Source: a virus
DNA length: 26,891 bases
Virus record (IMG/VR): IMGVR_UViG_3300044940_000249
Location: 1 to 26,891 of that record
Reading direction: 5' to 3' (one strand)
Position 1 is the first letter of the stretch. Each line of letters starts with the position of its first letter. Under the pieces are notes generated by a model that worked only from the letters and a program-made list of their open reading frames with translations, was not told the origin of the DNA and searched no databases. This document shows positions 1 through 6,921 of the stretch, in pieces. A program made the translations under genes and the position numbers.

Positions 1-436
1 GCACCTGCTCGATGAGGTCGCCGAGGCTGCCCGACGTCGTGACACCAGCGTTGACCGCGTCTCTGATCTCGTCACGCGCTTCGCGAAACACGCGCACGAC
101 GTCAGACGTGCGGCCGTCCACGATGAGGTCCAGCTCCTCGCGCACGCTGACCGGCAGCGTCGACGGTGGCGCGCCAAGGACGGCAGTCACGGCCTCGATC
201 GCGCGCTGCCCGACGACGGAGCGAAGGACCTCGCCTTCGCGCTCGAGACGGTCCTGCACCTGCCGCAGCACGGCTGCGGTCGTCTGTGCCTGCCGACGCA
301 CGAGGCTGTCCTCGCCGGGTAGCGTGTCGAGCCCGACGAGGATCTTGATCAAGTCGGCTTCGAGACGACGCTCAAGCAGACGCAGGTCCTCGACGGCTGC
401 GTCTGCGATCGGTCCGGCCGCGAGCGCACCGCTCAC
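1..436 (-). CDS. MuF-like head morphogenesis / minor capsid protein, N-terminal part (runs off left edge)
   Basis: Seen: an open frame from a GTG at 436 to the window edge, 145 codons without a stop. The GTG overlaps the portal stop as GTGA, so translation is probably coupled. The protein is helical and charged, with a stretch rich in leucine and arginine near residues 16-30 and alternating Glu/Arg pairs up to about residue 70. Known: a MuF/SPP1 gp7-type protein commonly follows the portal gene and starts with a helical region like this. Inference: this is that protein, but the diagnostic C-terminal MuF motif lies outside the window, so a scaffold or another head-completion protein is possible. 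A GAAAGG sits directly against the GTG, too close for normal ribosome spacing. Confidence 0.55.
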   Translation of the reverse strand, partial: MSGALAAGPIADAAVEDLRLLERRLEADLIKILVGLDTLPGEDSLVRRQAQTTAAVLRQVQDRLEREGEVLRSVVGQRAIEAVTAVLGAPPSTLPVSVREELDLIVDGRTSDVVRVFREARDEIRDAVNAGVTTSGSLGDLIEQV

Positions 437-1950
437 CTTTCACCCGTCGTCGTCGTCGTCTCACGCGGCACCGTGAATGGCGAGCCCGTGAGCACACCGA
501 CCGGCATGCGCGGCCCGCGCGTCGACGCAAGATACGCCTCGGCCTCGGCGCGGTCCGCCGACAATCCAAGCATCACGCGCGCGTCTGCCTCGTCGACGAG
601 GCCGGCTGCCTTGAGCGCGAGTACGCGCTCGGCTTTCGCTGCGTCGTCCTCGTATGGCTTGCTCACGGCCAGCGTGACACGAGGGCGCACGCCGTCGAAG
701 CTTGACGGCGCGCCGTCGACGAAGCGCGCCACCACGTCGAGCACGACGGGAAGGAGGTGCTGCTCCTCGAAGCGCTGGTAGATCGGTCGCGCCTCGGCGA
801 TGCGCGCATCGTGCGGCGCGTTCGCGATCAGGCGCGACACGCCCGACTGTGGCGCTCCCGGCTCGACGGCGTATGCGTCTGGGCTGTTGCCCCTCGACAC
901 ACCCAGCTCCTGCAGGTCGCGCGTCGCCGACGCTTCGATCGCGTCGTGGTCGGCGCCAGGGACGAGATACTGCAGCGTCTCGCCGGCACCGACTTGCAGC
1001 ACGGTGTCAGGCCCGCCGACGAGCTGCGAGGTCTCGCGCATGATCCCGCTGTAAACGAGCTGCGCATGCGCCTGCATGTTGACGACGTGCTGACGATTCG
1101 CGCGTGCCACGTTGAGGCCGTCGACGTTGACGATGACGTCGCGGTCCGGCTCGGGCCAAAGCCCGCCAGACGGTGGCTCTGTGCGCAGGATCGCGATCGG
1201 CAGCACGCCGTCGTACGCGATCGACGGCGTCGCGATCTTGCCGTCCTCGCTGACACGCCGATGCGACCACGGCCCGAACGACAGCACGCCGTCGTCGTCG
1301 ACGGACGGCTCACGGGTCCACACCCACCACACAGGCGATGCGGCAGACGGTGACGCTTGACGGAGGCATACGACGTAGACCGCGTCGACGTCGTCGGGTG
1401 CCGACTCGTGCGTGATCGTGACGACGTCGTGCGGCCAGTAGAGATGCGCGGTGAGCTTGGTCGAGTCGCCGATCCTGCGAGCACCGACGACGACGACGAC
1501 GGCACGCGCGCCAGTGTTCGCGCGTCGCTCTGCCTCGGCCATCAATCCGTCGATGCCGATCTCGTCGAGCGCTCGCGAGAGCGCCACCGCGCGAGGGTCG
1601 CCGACGTCGAGCTGCTCGCCGCTATCGACGACGAGGTGACGCTGCGCTGGGTCTCTGTAGACGCCGGAGTCCTGCCTCGCGAAGAATCGCAGCCAGTTGA
1701 CTGGGTCGACAGGGAGACGGTCCGCTGTCTGTGGGTAGACCTTGCGCAACGCTTGTCGCACGGCGGACTGCTGATCGCCGGCGTAGCGCACCGCGAGTCC
1801 ACGCACGATGCCGTCGTAATCGGCTGGGCGCTGACGTCGACCGGCACGGAGCACATCGAGCAGACGTGCGGCGTCCCATGCGCCGGCGTCGAGGCGGATC
1901 TTCGCGATGATCTCGTCGGAGGCTGATGCGATGTCGAGCATGTCCAGCAC
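433..1950 (-). CDS. Phage portal protein
   Basis: Predicted dodecameric portal at the capsid vertex through which DNA is packaged and ejected. It is 505 residues long, a usual portal size. The gene sits directly after the large terminase (24-base gap) and before a MuF-like gene, the classic order. The protein has an early helical part, a beta-rich centre around residues 150-260 with several Trp (VWWVWTREP), the stretch YDGVLPIAILRTEPPSGG near residue 245, then a long helical part containing NVDGLNVARANRQHVVNMQA, comparable to the portal stem and clip region. The call rests on size, fold pattern and position rather than a single signature. The start may be the GTG at 1950 or the ATG at 1941; neither has a convincing ribosome site. 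Confidence 0.8.
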   Translation of the reverse strand: MLDMLDIASASDEIIAKIRLDAGAWDAARLLDVLRAGRRQRPADYDGIVRGLAVRYAGDQQSAVRQALRKVYPQTADRLPVDPVNWLRFFARQDSGVYRDPAQRHLVVDSGEQLDVGDPRAVALSRALDEIGIDGLMAEAERRANTGARAVVVVVGARRIGDSTKLTAHLYWPHDVVTITHESAPDDVDAVYVVCLRQASPSAASPVWWVWTREPSVDDDGVLSFGPWSHRRVSEDGKIATPSIAYDGVLPIAILRTEPPSGGLWPEPDRDVIVNVDGLNVARANRQHVVNMQAHAQLVYSGIMRETSQLVGGPDTVLQVGAGETLQYLVPGADHDAIEASATRDLQELGVSRGNSPDAYAVEPGAPQSGVSRLIANAPHDARIAEARPIYQRFEEQHLLPVVLDVVARFVDGAPSSFDGVRPRVTLAVSKPYEDDAAKAERVLALKAAGLVDEADARVMLGLSADRAEAEAYLASTRGPRMPVGVLTGSPFTVPRETTTTTGER

Positions 1951-1974
1951 ACTAACACGGCACGTGTCAAGTGC

Positions 1975-3315
1975 CTAGCTGACCCGCCCCCACTCGTCGA
2001 CGTCGACTGTCGCTGCCGTCTTCGTCGACGGAGTCGGCGAGAACACGGGCCACTCCCACCAAGCGAAGTACCCGAGCGCGTCGACGCCATGATCGATGTT
2101 GCCTGACTTCTCGGGTTCGCCATTGGCGTCGAGGCCCTGCGTCTCGAGCGCACGAGTGAGCACCGGGCACGCCATGTCGTCGACGGTGATCCGCCTGTCG
2201 CGCAGCAACGTGTTGACCGTCACCACTCTGTCGACGACGCGCGGGTTGCGCGTGCCGCACTTGGGTTGATATCCCGCACGTATCAGCAGGTGGATGTCGC
2301 TCACCGACGACGTCGACGTGAGTCGACCACCGCTCGCGTCGACGTACGCTTTGATCTTCATGCGCCGCACGTCGTCGGAGGAGAACGCACGCCCACGCGT
2401 GCGCGTGAGATACGACGCAATCCATGACGTCACGCGCTCTGCGTGCTCGTCCGTCGTCGTGCCGCCCTCTTTGATGACCTCTCCGACGACGTGCGCACGC
2501 TTCGTCTCGTCGTCGACCTCGAGCACGAGCCAGTGCATGTAACGTACGTTGAAGTCGCACGCGATCGCGATGCGCCCCTTGCCGACCTTGACCGCCGGCG
2601 GTGACGCACAGTGGACTTCTCGACGGAATCGCTGATACACGCGCCCGCCTTCGGTCTGATACTCGCCACCCCAAATGTGACCATACTTCTCGGGCTCGAG
2701 TTCGAGGCACGTCTGGCGTTCTCGACGGAGCACGTCGGGGAGCCACGGGTTGTCGTCGGCGTTTGCCTCGACGACGATTGCGTCAGGTGGTGTGCGTCGA
2801 CGAAGAAACGCATCCACCGCGTCGTCTGGTCGACGAGGATTCCATGAAAACCAAAGCTCGCTGCCGGGCTTGCGGATCGTCGGACGGAGCAGGTCGAGCG
2901 ATCGCTGCGAGAGTGCTTGAGCCTCCTCGACCCACGCGCAGTCGTAGCCCTCGAGGGATTTGATGCTTTCGGCAGTGTGATTCTGCATGCCCTGGAAGAT
3001 CACGATGCCTCGTCCTCGACGAGACTTGATGACGGCCTCCTGCACCTCGAAGAGATGGCCAACGCCAAGCTCCTCGATCGTCTGCTCAACGAGGCGCTTG
3101 ACGGACTGTGCGAGGCTCTTTTGCACTTCTCGGATGCACACCGTCGAGCGGTCTGGATCGGCGACGTGCGACTCGACGAGGAGCGACGCGAAGAAGCGCG
3201 ACTTGCCGGAGCCTCGCCCTCCGTATGCGCCTTTGTATCTGGCCGGCTGCAAGAGCGGGCGGAACACGCGCGCCGTCGGGATGACGAGGTCCGTCACGGT
3301 GTACTCGCGTGTCAT
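1975..3315 (-). CDS. terL: Terminase large subunit (ATPase-nuclease)
   Basis: Motor of DNA packaging: ATP-driven translocation plus endonuclease cutting of concatemers. It is 446 residues long. Walker A is GGRGSGKS at 32-39, following an adenine-binding type KGAYGG. Walker B with the catalytic Glu is YDCAWVEEAQ at about 124-133, and a coupling-type motif (SWNP) is at 157-160. The C-terminal RNase H-like nuclease has candidate acidic residues D254 (IACDFN), D326 (AYVDASGG) and D408/D412 (IDHGVDALGYF). This order fits the PBSX/Terminase_3 family. The ATG at 3315 overlaps the stop of the small terminase gene (ATGA); an upstream in-frame extension exists but would lie inside terS. The portal gene follows after 24 bases. 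Confidence 0.95.
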   Translation of the reverse strand: MTREYTVTDLVIPTARVFRPLLQPARYKGAYGGRGSGKSRFFASLLVESHVADPDRSTVCIREVQKSLAQSVKRLVEQTIEELGVGHLFEVQEAVIKSRRGRGIVIFQGMQNHTAESIKSLEGYDCAWVEEAQALSQRSLDLLRPTIRKPGSELWFSWNPRRPDDAVDAFLRRRTPPDAIVVEANADDNPWLPDVLRRERQTCLELEPEKYGHIWGGEYQTEGGRVYQRFRREVHCASPPAVKVGKGRIAIACDFNVRYMHWLVLEVDDETKRAHVVGEVIKEGGTTTDEHAERVTSWIASYLTRTRGRAFSSDDVRRMKIKAYVDASGGRLTSTSSVSDIHLLIRAGYQPKCGTRNPRVVDRVVTVNTLLRDRRITVDDMACPVLTRALETQGLDANGEPEKSGNIDHGVDALGYFAWWEWPVFSPTPSTKTAATVDVDEWGRVS

Positions 3316-3707
3316 TCGCCGGTGTCGACGGGACCTGGGTCGACGATGCGGCGGATCACCTGACGCACGGCGAGTTCGCCATCGACTTCGATCGTCGCCG
3401 GCGCCTTGCCGTAGACCCTCTCGACGACGGCCTCGGCGGCCTGCCGTCGCTCCTTGCACGACGACTCGCGCGCCACCTGCTCGACGGCGGGGAGCACCGT
3501 CCCGTCGTCGCAGGCGACGACCTCGCCAGTCGCCTGCGCGAGCAGCACGCGCAGCGCGTCGGGGCCGCGCGCGCGAAACCAGTCCGGCAGCCGAGGACGG
3601 CCGGGGCCGCCGGGGTTGCCGACCTCAAAGGGCCGGCCAGGTGCGTTTGGGGCGCGTTTAGACGCGGCGAGGGCGCCCGCCATATCGTCGTCGGTCGGGG
3701 AGGTCAT
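3312..3707 (-). CDS. terS: Probable terminase small subunit
   Basis: 131 residues, immediately upstream of and overlapping the large terminase gene. The N-terminus carries GNPGGPGRPRLPDWF (about residues 30-44), a proline/glycine-rich motif often seen in DUF5681-type proteins beside terminases. The middle (about 75-100) contains a charged helix, SCKERRQAAEAVVERVYGKAP, whose KAP ending is frequent in small-terminase-like proteins. Inference: it recognises the packaging site and recruits the large subunit. It is the first gene of the leftward packaging operon. There is no ribosome binding site before the ATG at 3707, but a -10-like box lies 6 bases upstream, which suggests a leaderless transcript. 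A later ATG at 3683 is also possible and also lacks a ribosome site. Confidence 0.75.
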   Translation of the reverse strand: MTSPTDDDMAGALAASKRAPNAPGRPFEVGNPGGPGRPRLPDWFRARGPDALRVLLAQATGEVVACDDGTVLPAVEQVARESSCKERRQAAEAVVERVYGKAPATIEVDGELAVRQVIRRIVDPGPVDTGE

Positions 3708-3713
3708 GCGGCC

Positions 3714-3743
3714 AGTGTATCACACCAGCGGGCAGCACGTCAG
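3714..3743 (-). promoter_or_regulatory. Candidate promoter of the terminase operon
   Basis: On the minus strand TACACT (3719-3714) is preceded by TGA, giving an extended -10 (TGnTACACT). CTGACG at 3743-3738 is a weak -35 at 18-base spacing. Only GGCCGC separates the -10 from the terS ATG, so the predicted start of transcription is at or next to the A of ATG. Motif reading only. Confidence 0.5.
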
Positions 3744-3756
3744 CGATTGTCATCGA

Positions 3757-3784
3757 TTGCCAGCCTACGCCGACACGTTGGCAA
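3757..3784. repeat. Spaced inverted half-sites TTGCCA ... TGGCAA
   Basis: TTGCCA at 3757-3762 and TGGCAA at 3779-3784 face each other across 16 bases in the gap between terS and the HTH gene. The same half-sites make up the tight inverted repeats at 24135-24149 and 24167-24181 before the scaffold gene, so a shared regulator is conceivable. The wider spacing here makes this weak. Confidence 0.3.
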
Positions 3785-3837
3785 CGACCACAGTGCTTCA
3801 GGTGAACGCGAAGGACGCGCTCACGATGGGAGGCACC

Positions 3838-4059
3838 ATGCACACCACGAAGTCGACGCCCGCGGAAGACACCCCGCCACTCAAACTCGCCTACCGCCCC
3901 GCCGAGGTGGCTCGCATCCTCGGGATCGGGCTCACCCGCACCCGCCAATACATCGCTGAAGGGCGCATCAAGTCTGCCAGGGTTGGGAAGTGCGTCCTCG
4001 TCACAGAAGAGGCCATGCGCGCCTTTCTGGCGGATGCCGCCGTGAAGGGCGGTGTGTGA
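3838..4059 (+). CDS. Small excisionase/MerR-type helix-turn-helix protein
   Basis: 73 residues. Residues 17-65 read as a winged HTH of the excisionase (HTH_17) type: LAYRPAEVARILGIGLTRTR (recognition helix) followed by IAEGRIKSARVGKCVLV, the usual G-x-I/L-x-x-x-R-V-G-K wing, then EEAMRAFLA. Such proteins act as excisionases, directionality factors or small transcription regulators. The start at 3838 is chosen because GGGAGG lies 4 bases before it; an ATG at 3826 in the same frame has no such site. It is transcribed away from terS and sits alone with the broken frame that follows. No integrase is visible nearby, so a regulator of replication or late genes is as likely as an excisionase. Confidence 0.75.
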   Translation: MHTTKSTPAEDTPPLKLAYRPAEVARILGIGLTRTRQYIAEGRIKSARVGKCVLVTEEAMRAFLADAAVKGGV

Positions 4060-4406
4060 TGGAACGTGACGAGATCGACCCGGTGGATGAACCCTGAGGC
4101 TCACTCCCGACCGACAACGACCCGACCGATGGTGTGCCGGCAAGCTGGCCATCGGACGGGCGGGGTGTTGAGGGGGATGCGAGCGAGGGACCCAACCGCG
4201 ATCGCACGCATGATGTAGCACCACCAGCGGGCGAGGACAAGACCGCAACGGCTAGGGTGATCAGCGCTGCCCTGCCCCCATCGAGCACGCCACACCAGAC
4301 CGCGCAGGATGCCCCACGCTGCACGTTCGCCGGCCGGGCCGGGGGTGGGCCGCCCCGCCACCGTCGAGCACGCCAGCGGGCGCTACGCTTCGTCGACAGG
4401 TGTTGA
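4059..4406 (+). pseudogene. Reading frame coupled to the HTH gene but interrupted by TGA at 4095
   Basis: An ATG overlaps the HTH gene stop as TGATG, the coupling style used across this genome, but only 12 codons follow (MERDEIDPVDEP) before TGA at 4095-4097. The same frame then stays open for 102 further codons to a TGA at 4404-4406. The extension is acidic and proline-rich at first (GSLPTDNDPTDG) and Arg-rich at the end. A single TGG-to-TGA change would explain it, as would sequencing error or readthrough; TGA is an ordinary stop elsewhere here. Alternatively the 12-codon piece is a leader or chance, and the rest is non-coding. No function can be assigned. A GTG at 4134 could restart translation but has no ribosome site. 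Confidence 0.35.
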
Positions 4407-4439
4407 TGCAAAGAAGGCGCCAACACGCTGTATGGCAGC

Positions 4440-4471
4440 AAGACCACCTTCTGGTGGTCTTTATCGTTTTT
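4440..4471 (+). terminator. Rho-independent terminator
   Basis: Perfect 9-base stem AAGACCACC (4440-4448) / GGTGGTCTT (4453-4461) with loop TTCT, followed by a T-rich tract (TTATCGTTTTT, broken by ATCG). It is the only hairpin in the window with a proper U-tract and would end the short rightward HTH transcript. Confidence 0.85.
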
Positions 4472-4481
4472 AAAAAACACC

Positions 4482-4623
4482 TATCCTAGGATATTGACAT
4501 ATCCTTAATACTTCCTTCCTTCCCTCAACACACACTCAAAAAATTGAGTGTGTATACCCCCTGGCGGGAAGGAAGTATCTTCAGAACGGGGGTTCTATTT
4601 CTGCCATCCCGGAGGGATGGCAG
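4482..4623. repeat. AT-rich block with nested inverted repeats (candidate origin or regulatory/terminator region)
   Basis: This gap between convergent transcripts is far more AT-rich than its surroundings. Seen: the palindrome TATCCTAGGATA (4482-4493); overlapping it GGATAT/ATATCC (4489-4494 / 4499-4504); a 12-base arm pair ATACTTCCTTCC (4508-4519) / GGAAGGAAGTAT (4567-4578) enclosing a 10-base hairpin ACACACTCAA (4530-4539) / TTGAGTGTGT (4544-4553) with AAAA loop; AGAAC/GTTCT (4583-4596); and CTGCCATCCC (4601-4610) / GGGATGGCAG (4614-4623). The last hairpin lies 15 bases beyond the primase stop and may end that operon. The nested AT-rich pair resembles structured replication origins. Positions 4098-4439 before it hold only the broken frame described above. 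Confidence 0.6.
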
Positions 4624-4638
4624 CACCATCCTATCACG

Positions 4639-6888
4639 TCACCTGAGCAGCCGCAAGGCGATCGCCTGCCGTCCGCCTGTGACGACACGTCGCACGTCGA
4701 GGCGCTCTTCCTCACGCAATCTGTCAAGCACGTCGTCGAGGGCGCGCGCATCGAGGCGTCGACAAGCGCGAAGGACCGCCGAACGGGTGACCCACCCTTC
4801 TTCGTCGGCGAGGCGCATGATTGCCTCCTCGACGTAGGCGATCCGCCCTGCCACGTCGTCCCACGACGGAGAGCGGTGGTCACGCAGCGACCTGGCGATC
4901 GTCCACGTCGATGCCTCGACAACGCGGATGGCGCACCGAGCAACCTGCTCGTCGACGACGGGCCACGCTGGCCACTGGCACCGCAAGACCGCCAGAGCAA
5001 GCGCAACGCGTGTCGCTTGCTCGGCGCACCGTCCGAGCAGCGCCGCCGGGACGTCACCGTCTTGTGGCGCCCGTCGTCTATCGTCGCAGTGCTCGGCGTA
5101 GGCAGCGAGCAGCTCCGCACCGCCACCGTCCTCGACGTCGTCGGCACGGTACATCCGCAATGGCGCTCCAGTGCTCGCGTCGCCTTGCTCGGGGTTGCTC
5201 CGGTGCCAAGCCTCGTGCGCCTCTTTGCACGCGGTCACCAGCTCGGCGACGCCTCGTGGGATCGTCGTCGAGCCCGGTGCCGCGCGTTGTCTCGACGGCA
5301 GCACTGACAGACTCTCGCACCACAGGTGACGGCCGAGGAACCCGTCATCGATTGACAGTTGCCCGACGGCATCGTGCAGGGCCGACGGTGTCGACGAGCC
5401 GTATATCGATAGAGACGGCGCCATGATCACGCGGTCTTTGCCTCCTCGCGCTGCCGACGTCGCAGCGACGTATGCACCGGTCCCGACCGTGGCGAGCGTC
5501 AGCAGCAACGCGCGCATGTCGCGTTGATGTCCTGACCTCGCGTCGAAGAGTGCCTTCAGGCGCGGGCCATACTCGTCGAGGACGAGGAGCAGTCCGGTCC
5601 CGTAGTTGGTCGCCTCCTCGATGCGCGCGATCGTCGACACCGTCGAGGACAGATCGTTGGCGCCGATCGCACCGGGCCATAGCTCGCGCATCACCTGCGC
5701 GAGCGCGCTTTGCGGTCGTCCTTTGCCGCTCGCGGTCGGTGCGACGGCACACACGATCTGTGACGATGTGAGGCGCTCATACGTCCACCGTCGCGCTGCG
5801 AGGATCGAGCCGAGCGCCACGGTCGCGCCGACGGTGAGACCCGGCTGAGGATAGTCGGCGCCGGCCAACACCCACGACGCGAAAGCGTCGCAGAGGCCGC
5901 CAAGCGCGCGCAGCTCGTCGAGGAGGTCCCACTGTGCTTGGTCGTCCGGCTCGGGGAGCCGGACGAACTGGCGCGCTTTCGCTGCGTCCTCGTCGACGGT
6001 GAGCACCTCGTCTGCCTCTTGTCCTGTTAGCGTCACGCCATGCAGCGGGTCGTCGTACCGCGTGACGAGCAGGTGCCCCGTGGCGTACCCCTTCGGGTCC
6101 GGCGTCGTCGCCGCCTCCTTCGCCTTGTGAGCGAGTTCGCGCTCGGACCACGGCGGCTCGCAGCGCGCGTTGTATTCGCGCAGGACCTCGAGCGTCTCTT
6201 CCTCCGTCAGCGCGAACCCGCCCACACATGCACGTGCGACACGCATTGTCGCTGCGTGCCCTCCTGCTCCCGAGATCGCGGGCGGCATCTTGGCCACGTA
6301 CGCACGCGCGCGTTCGATGCGTCGTGCCGTGTCGACGACGACAGACGGCAACACCTGCTGAGGCGTCGCACGCGCGCGCTTGTACGCGCGCATCGCTTCG
6401 ACGATCCACGTCGGGATCGGTGCTGGCTCGACGTCGCATACGATCTCGTACGACCCGCCAGCGGTGACGGACCCCGGCGCCACGACGTATCCGCCGATGC
6501 CTCTCGTGTCGACGTCATCGTACCCAAGGCAGCTCTTCGCCTTGGCCGTGTTGCGCAGCACGTCGTCATCGGACGTGTCCTCTGGCATCGCGTAGTAGTA
6601 GTGGTACCCGCCTCGTGGTGTGCGCACGACCAGCGTTGGATCGAGGCGCTCATGGATCGGATGTGACGGGTCACTGTTGTCTACGTCGACGACGAAGACA
6701 CCCGACGCACGACCCGTCGCAACGCCAACGGAGCACGTCGGATACGGCGCGAAGAGCGCTCTCACCTTGTCTGGATCGCTCGTTGCCTTTGCGTCCCATG
6801 CATCGACGATGGGGCGCTTCTGCCGCCCAACGGGGAAGACGGCCCACCCACGAGCTGCGAGTGACAGGGCAAGATCAGTGCTCCTCAT
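4639..6888 (-). CDS. PrimPol-type primase fused to a P-loop ATPase/helicase domain
   Basis: 749 residues. Residues 1-165 form a bifunctional primase/polymerase (archaeo-eukaryotic PrimPol) domain: WAVFPVGRQKRP at the start, the metal pair VVDVD (D68, D70), TPRGGYHYYY with catalytic-type H96, and DTRGIGGYVVAPGS with D127. Residues about 190-260 look like a primase C-terminal helical linker (GGHAATMRVA, then LREYNARCEPPWSERELAHKA). Residues about 320-640 form a DUF3987-like ATPase with Walker A APTASGKG (383-390) and Walker B LLLVLDEY (433-440). The C-terminus (about 675-749) looks like a winged helix. Inference: it primes replication and drives unwinding as a single protein. ATG 6888 has GAGGAA 6 bases upstream. 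It follows the helicase gene after a 33-base gap. No separate replicative polymerase is seen, so the host enzyme or the PrimPol itself must serve. Confidence 0.88.
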   Translation of the reverse strand: MRSTDLALSLAARGWAVFPVGRQKRPIVDAWDAKATSDPDKVRALFAPYPTCSVGVATGRASGVFVVDVDNSDPSHPIHERLDPTLVVRTPRGGYHYYYAMPEDTSDDDVLRNTAKAKSCLGYDDVDTRGIGGYVVAPGSVTAGGSYEIVCDVEPAPIPTWIVEAMRAYKRARATPQQVLPSVVVDTARRIERARAYVAKMPPAISGAGGHAATMRVARACVGGFALTEEETLEVLREYNARCEPPWSERELAHKAKEAATTPDPKGYATGHLLVTRYDDPLHGVTLTGQEADEVLTVDEDAAKARQFVRLPEPDDQAQWDLLDELRALGGLCDAFASWVLAGADYPQPGLTVGATVALGSILAARRWTYERLTSSQIVCAVAPTASGKGRPQSALAQVMRELWPGAIGANDLSSTVSTIARIEEATNYGTGLLLVLDEYGPRLKALFDARSGHQRDMRALLLTLATVGTGAYVAATSAARGGKDRVIMAPSLSIYGSSTPSALHDAVGQLSIDDGFLGRHLWCESLSVLPSRQRAAPGSTTIPRGVAELVTACKEAHEAWHRSNPEQGDASTGAPLRMYRADDVEDGGGAELLAAYAEHCDDRRRAPQDGDVPAALLGRCAEQATRVALALAVLRCQWPAWPVVDEQVARCAIRVVEASTWTIARSLRDHRSPSWDDVAGRIAYVEEAIMRLADEEGWVTRSAVLRACRRLDARALDDVLDRLREEERLDVRRVVTGGRQAIALRLLR

Positions 6889-6921
6889 GCTTGTTCCTCG
6901 TCGTCACACACACACGATTGA

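Noticed and set aside
4400-4440. tRNA-like hairpins before the terminator
   Set aside because: No complete cloverleaf or acceptor stem can be drawn; only a GTGTTG/CAACAC pair.
4101-4480. Minus-strand open frames over the gap after the HTH gene
   Set aside because: No ribosome site, low-complexity products, and they run through the terminator hairpin.
4494-4499. Perfect TTGACA as a promoter in the AT-rich block
   Set aside because: No acceptable -10 at 16-18 bases and no gene downstream on that strand.
6904-6914. CA-dinucleotide runs near gene junctions (also about 9489 and 17158)
   Set aside because: Short and without common flanks; probably chance microsatellites.
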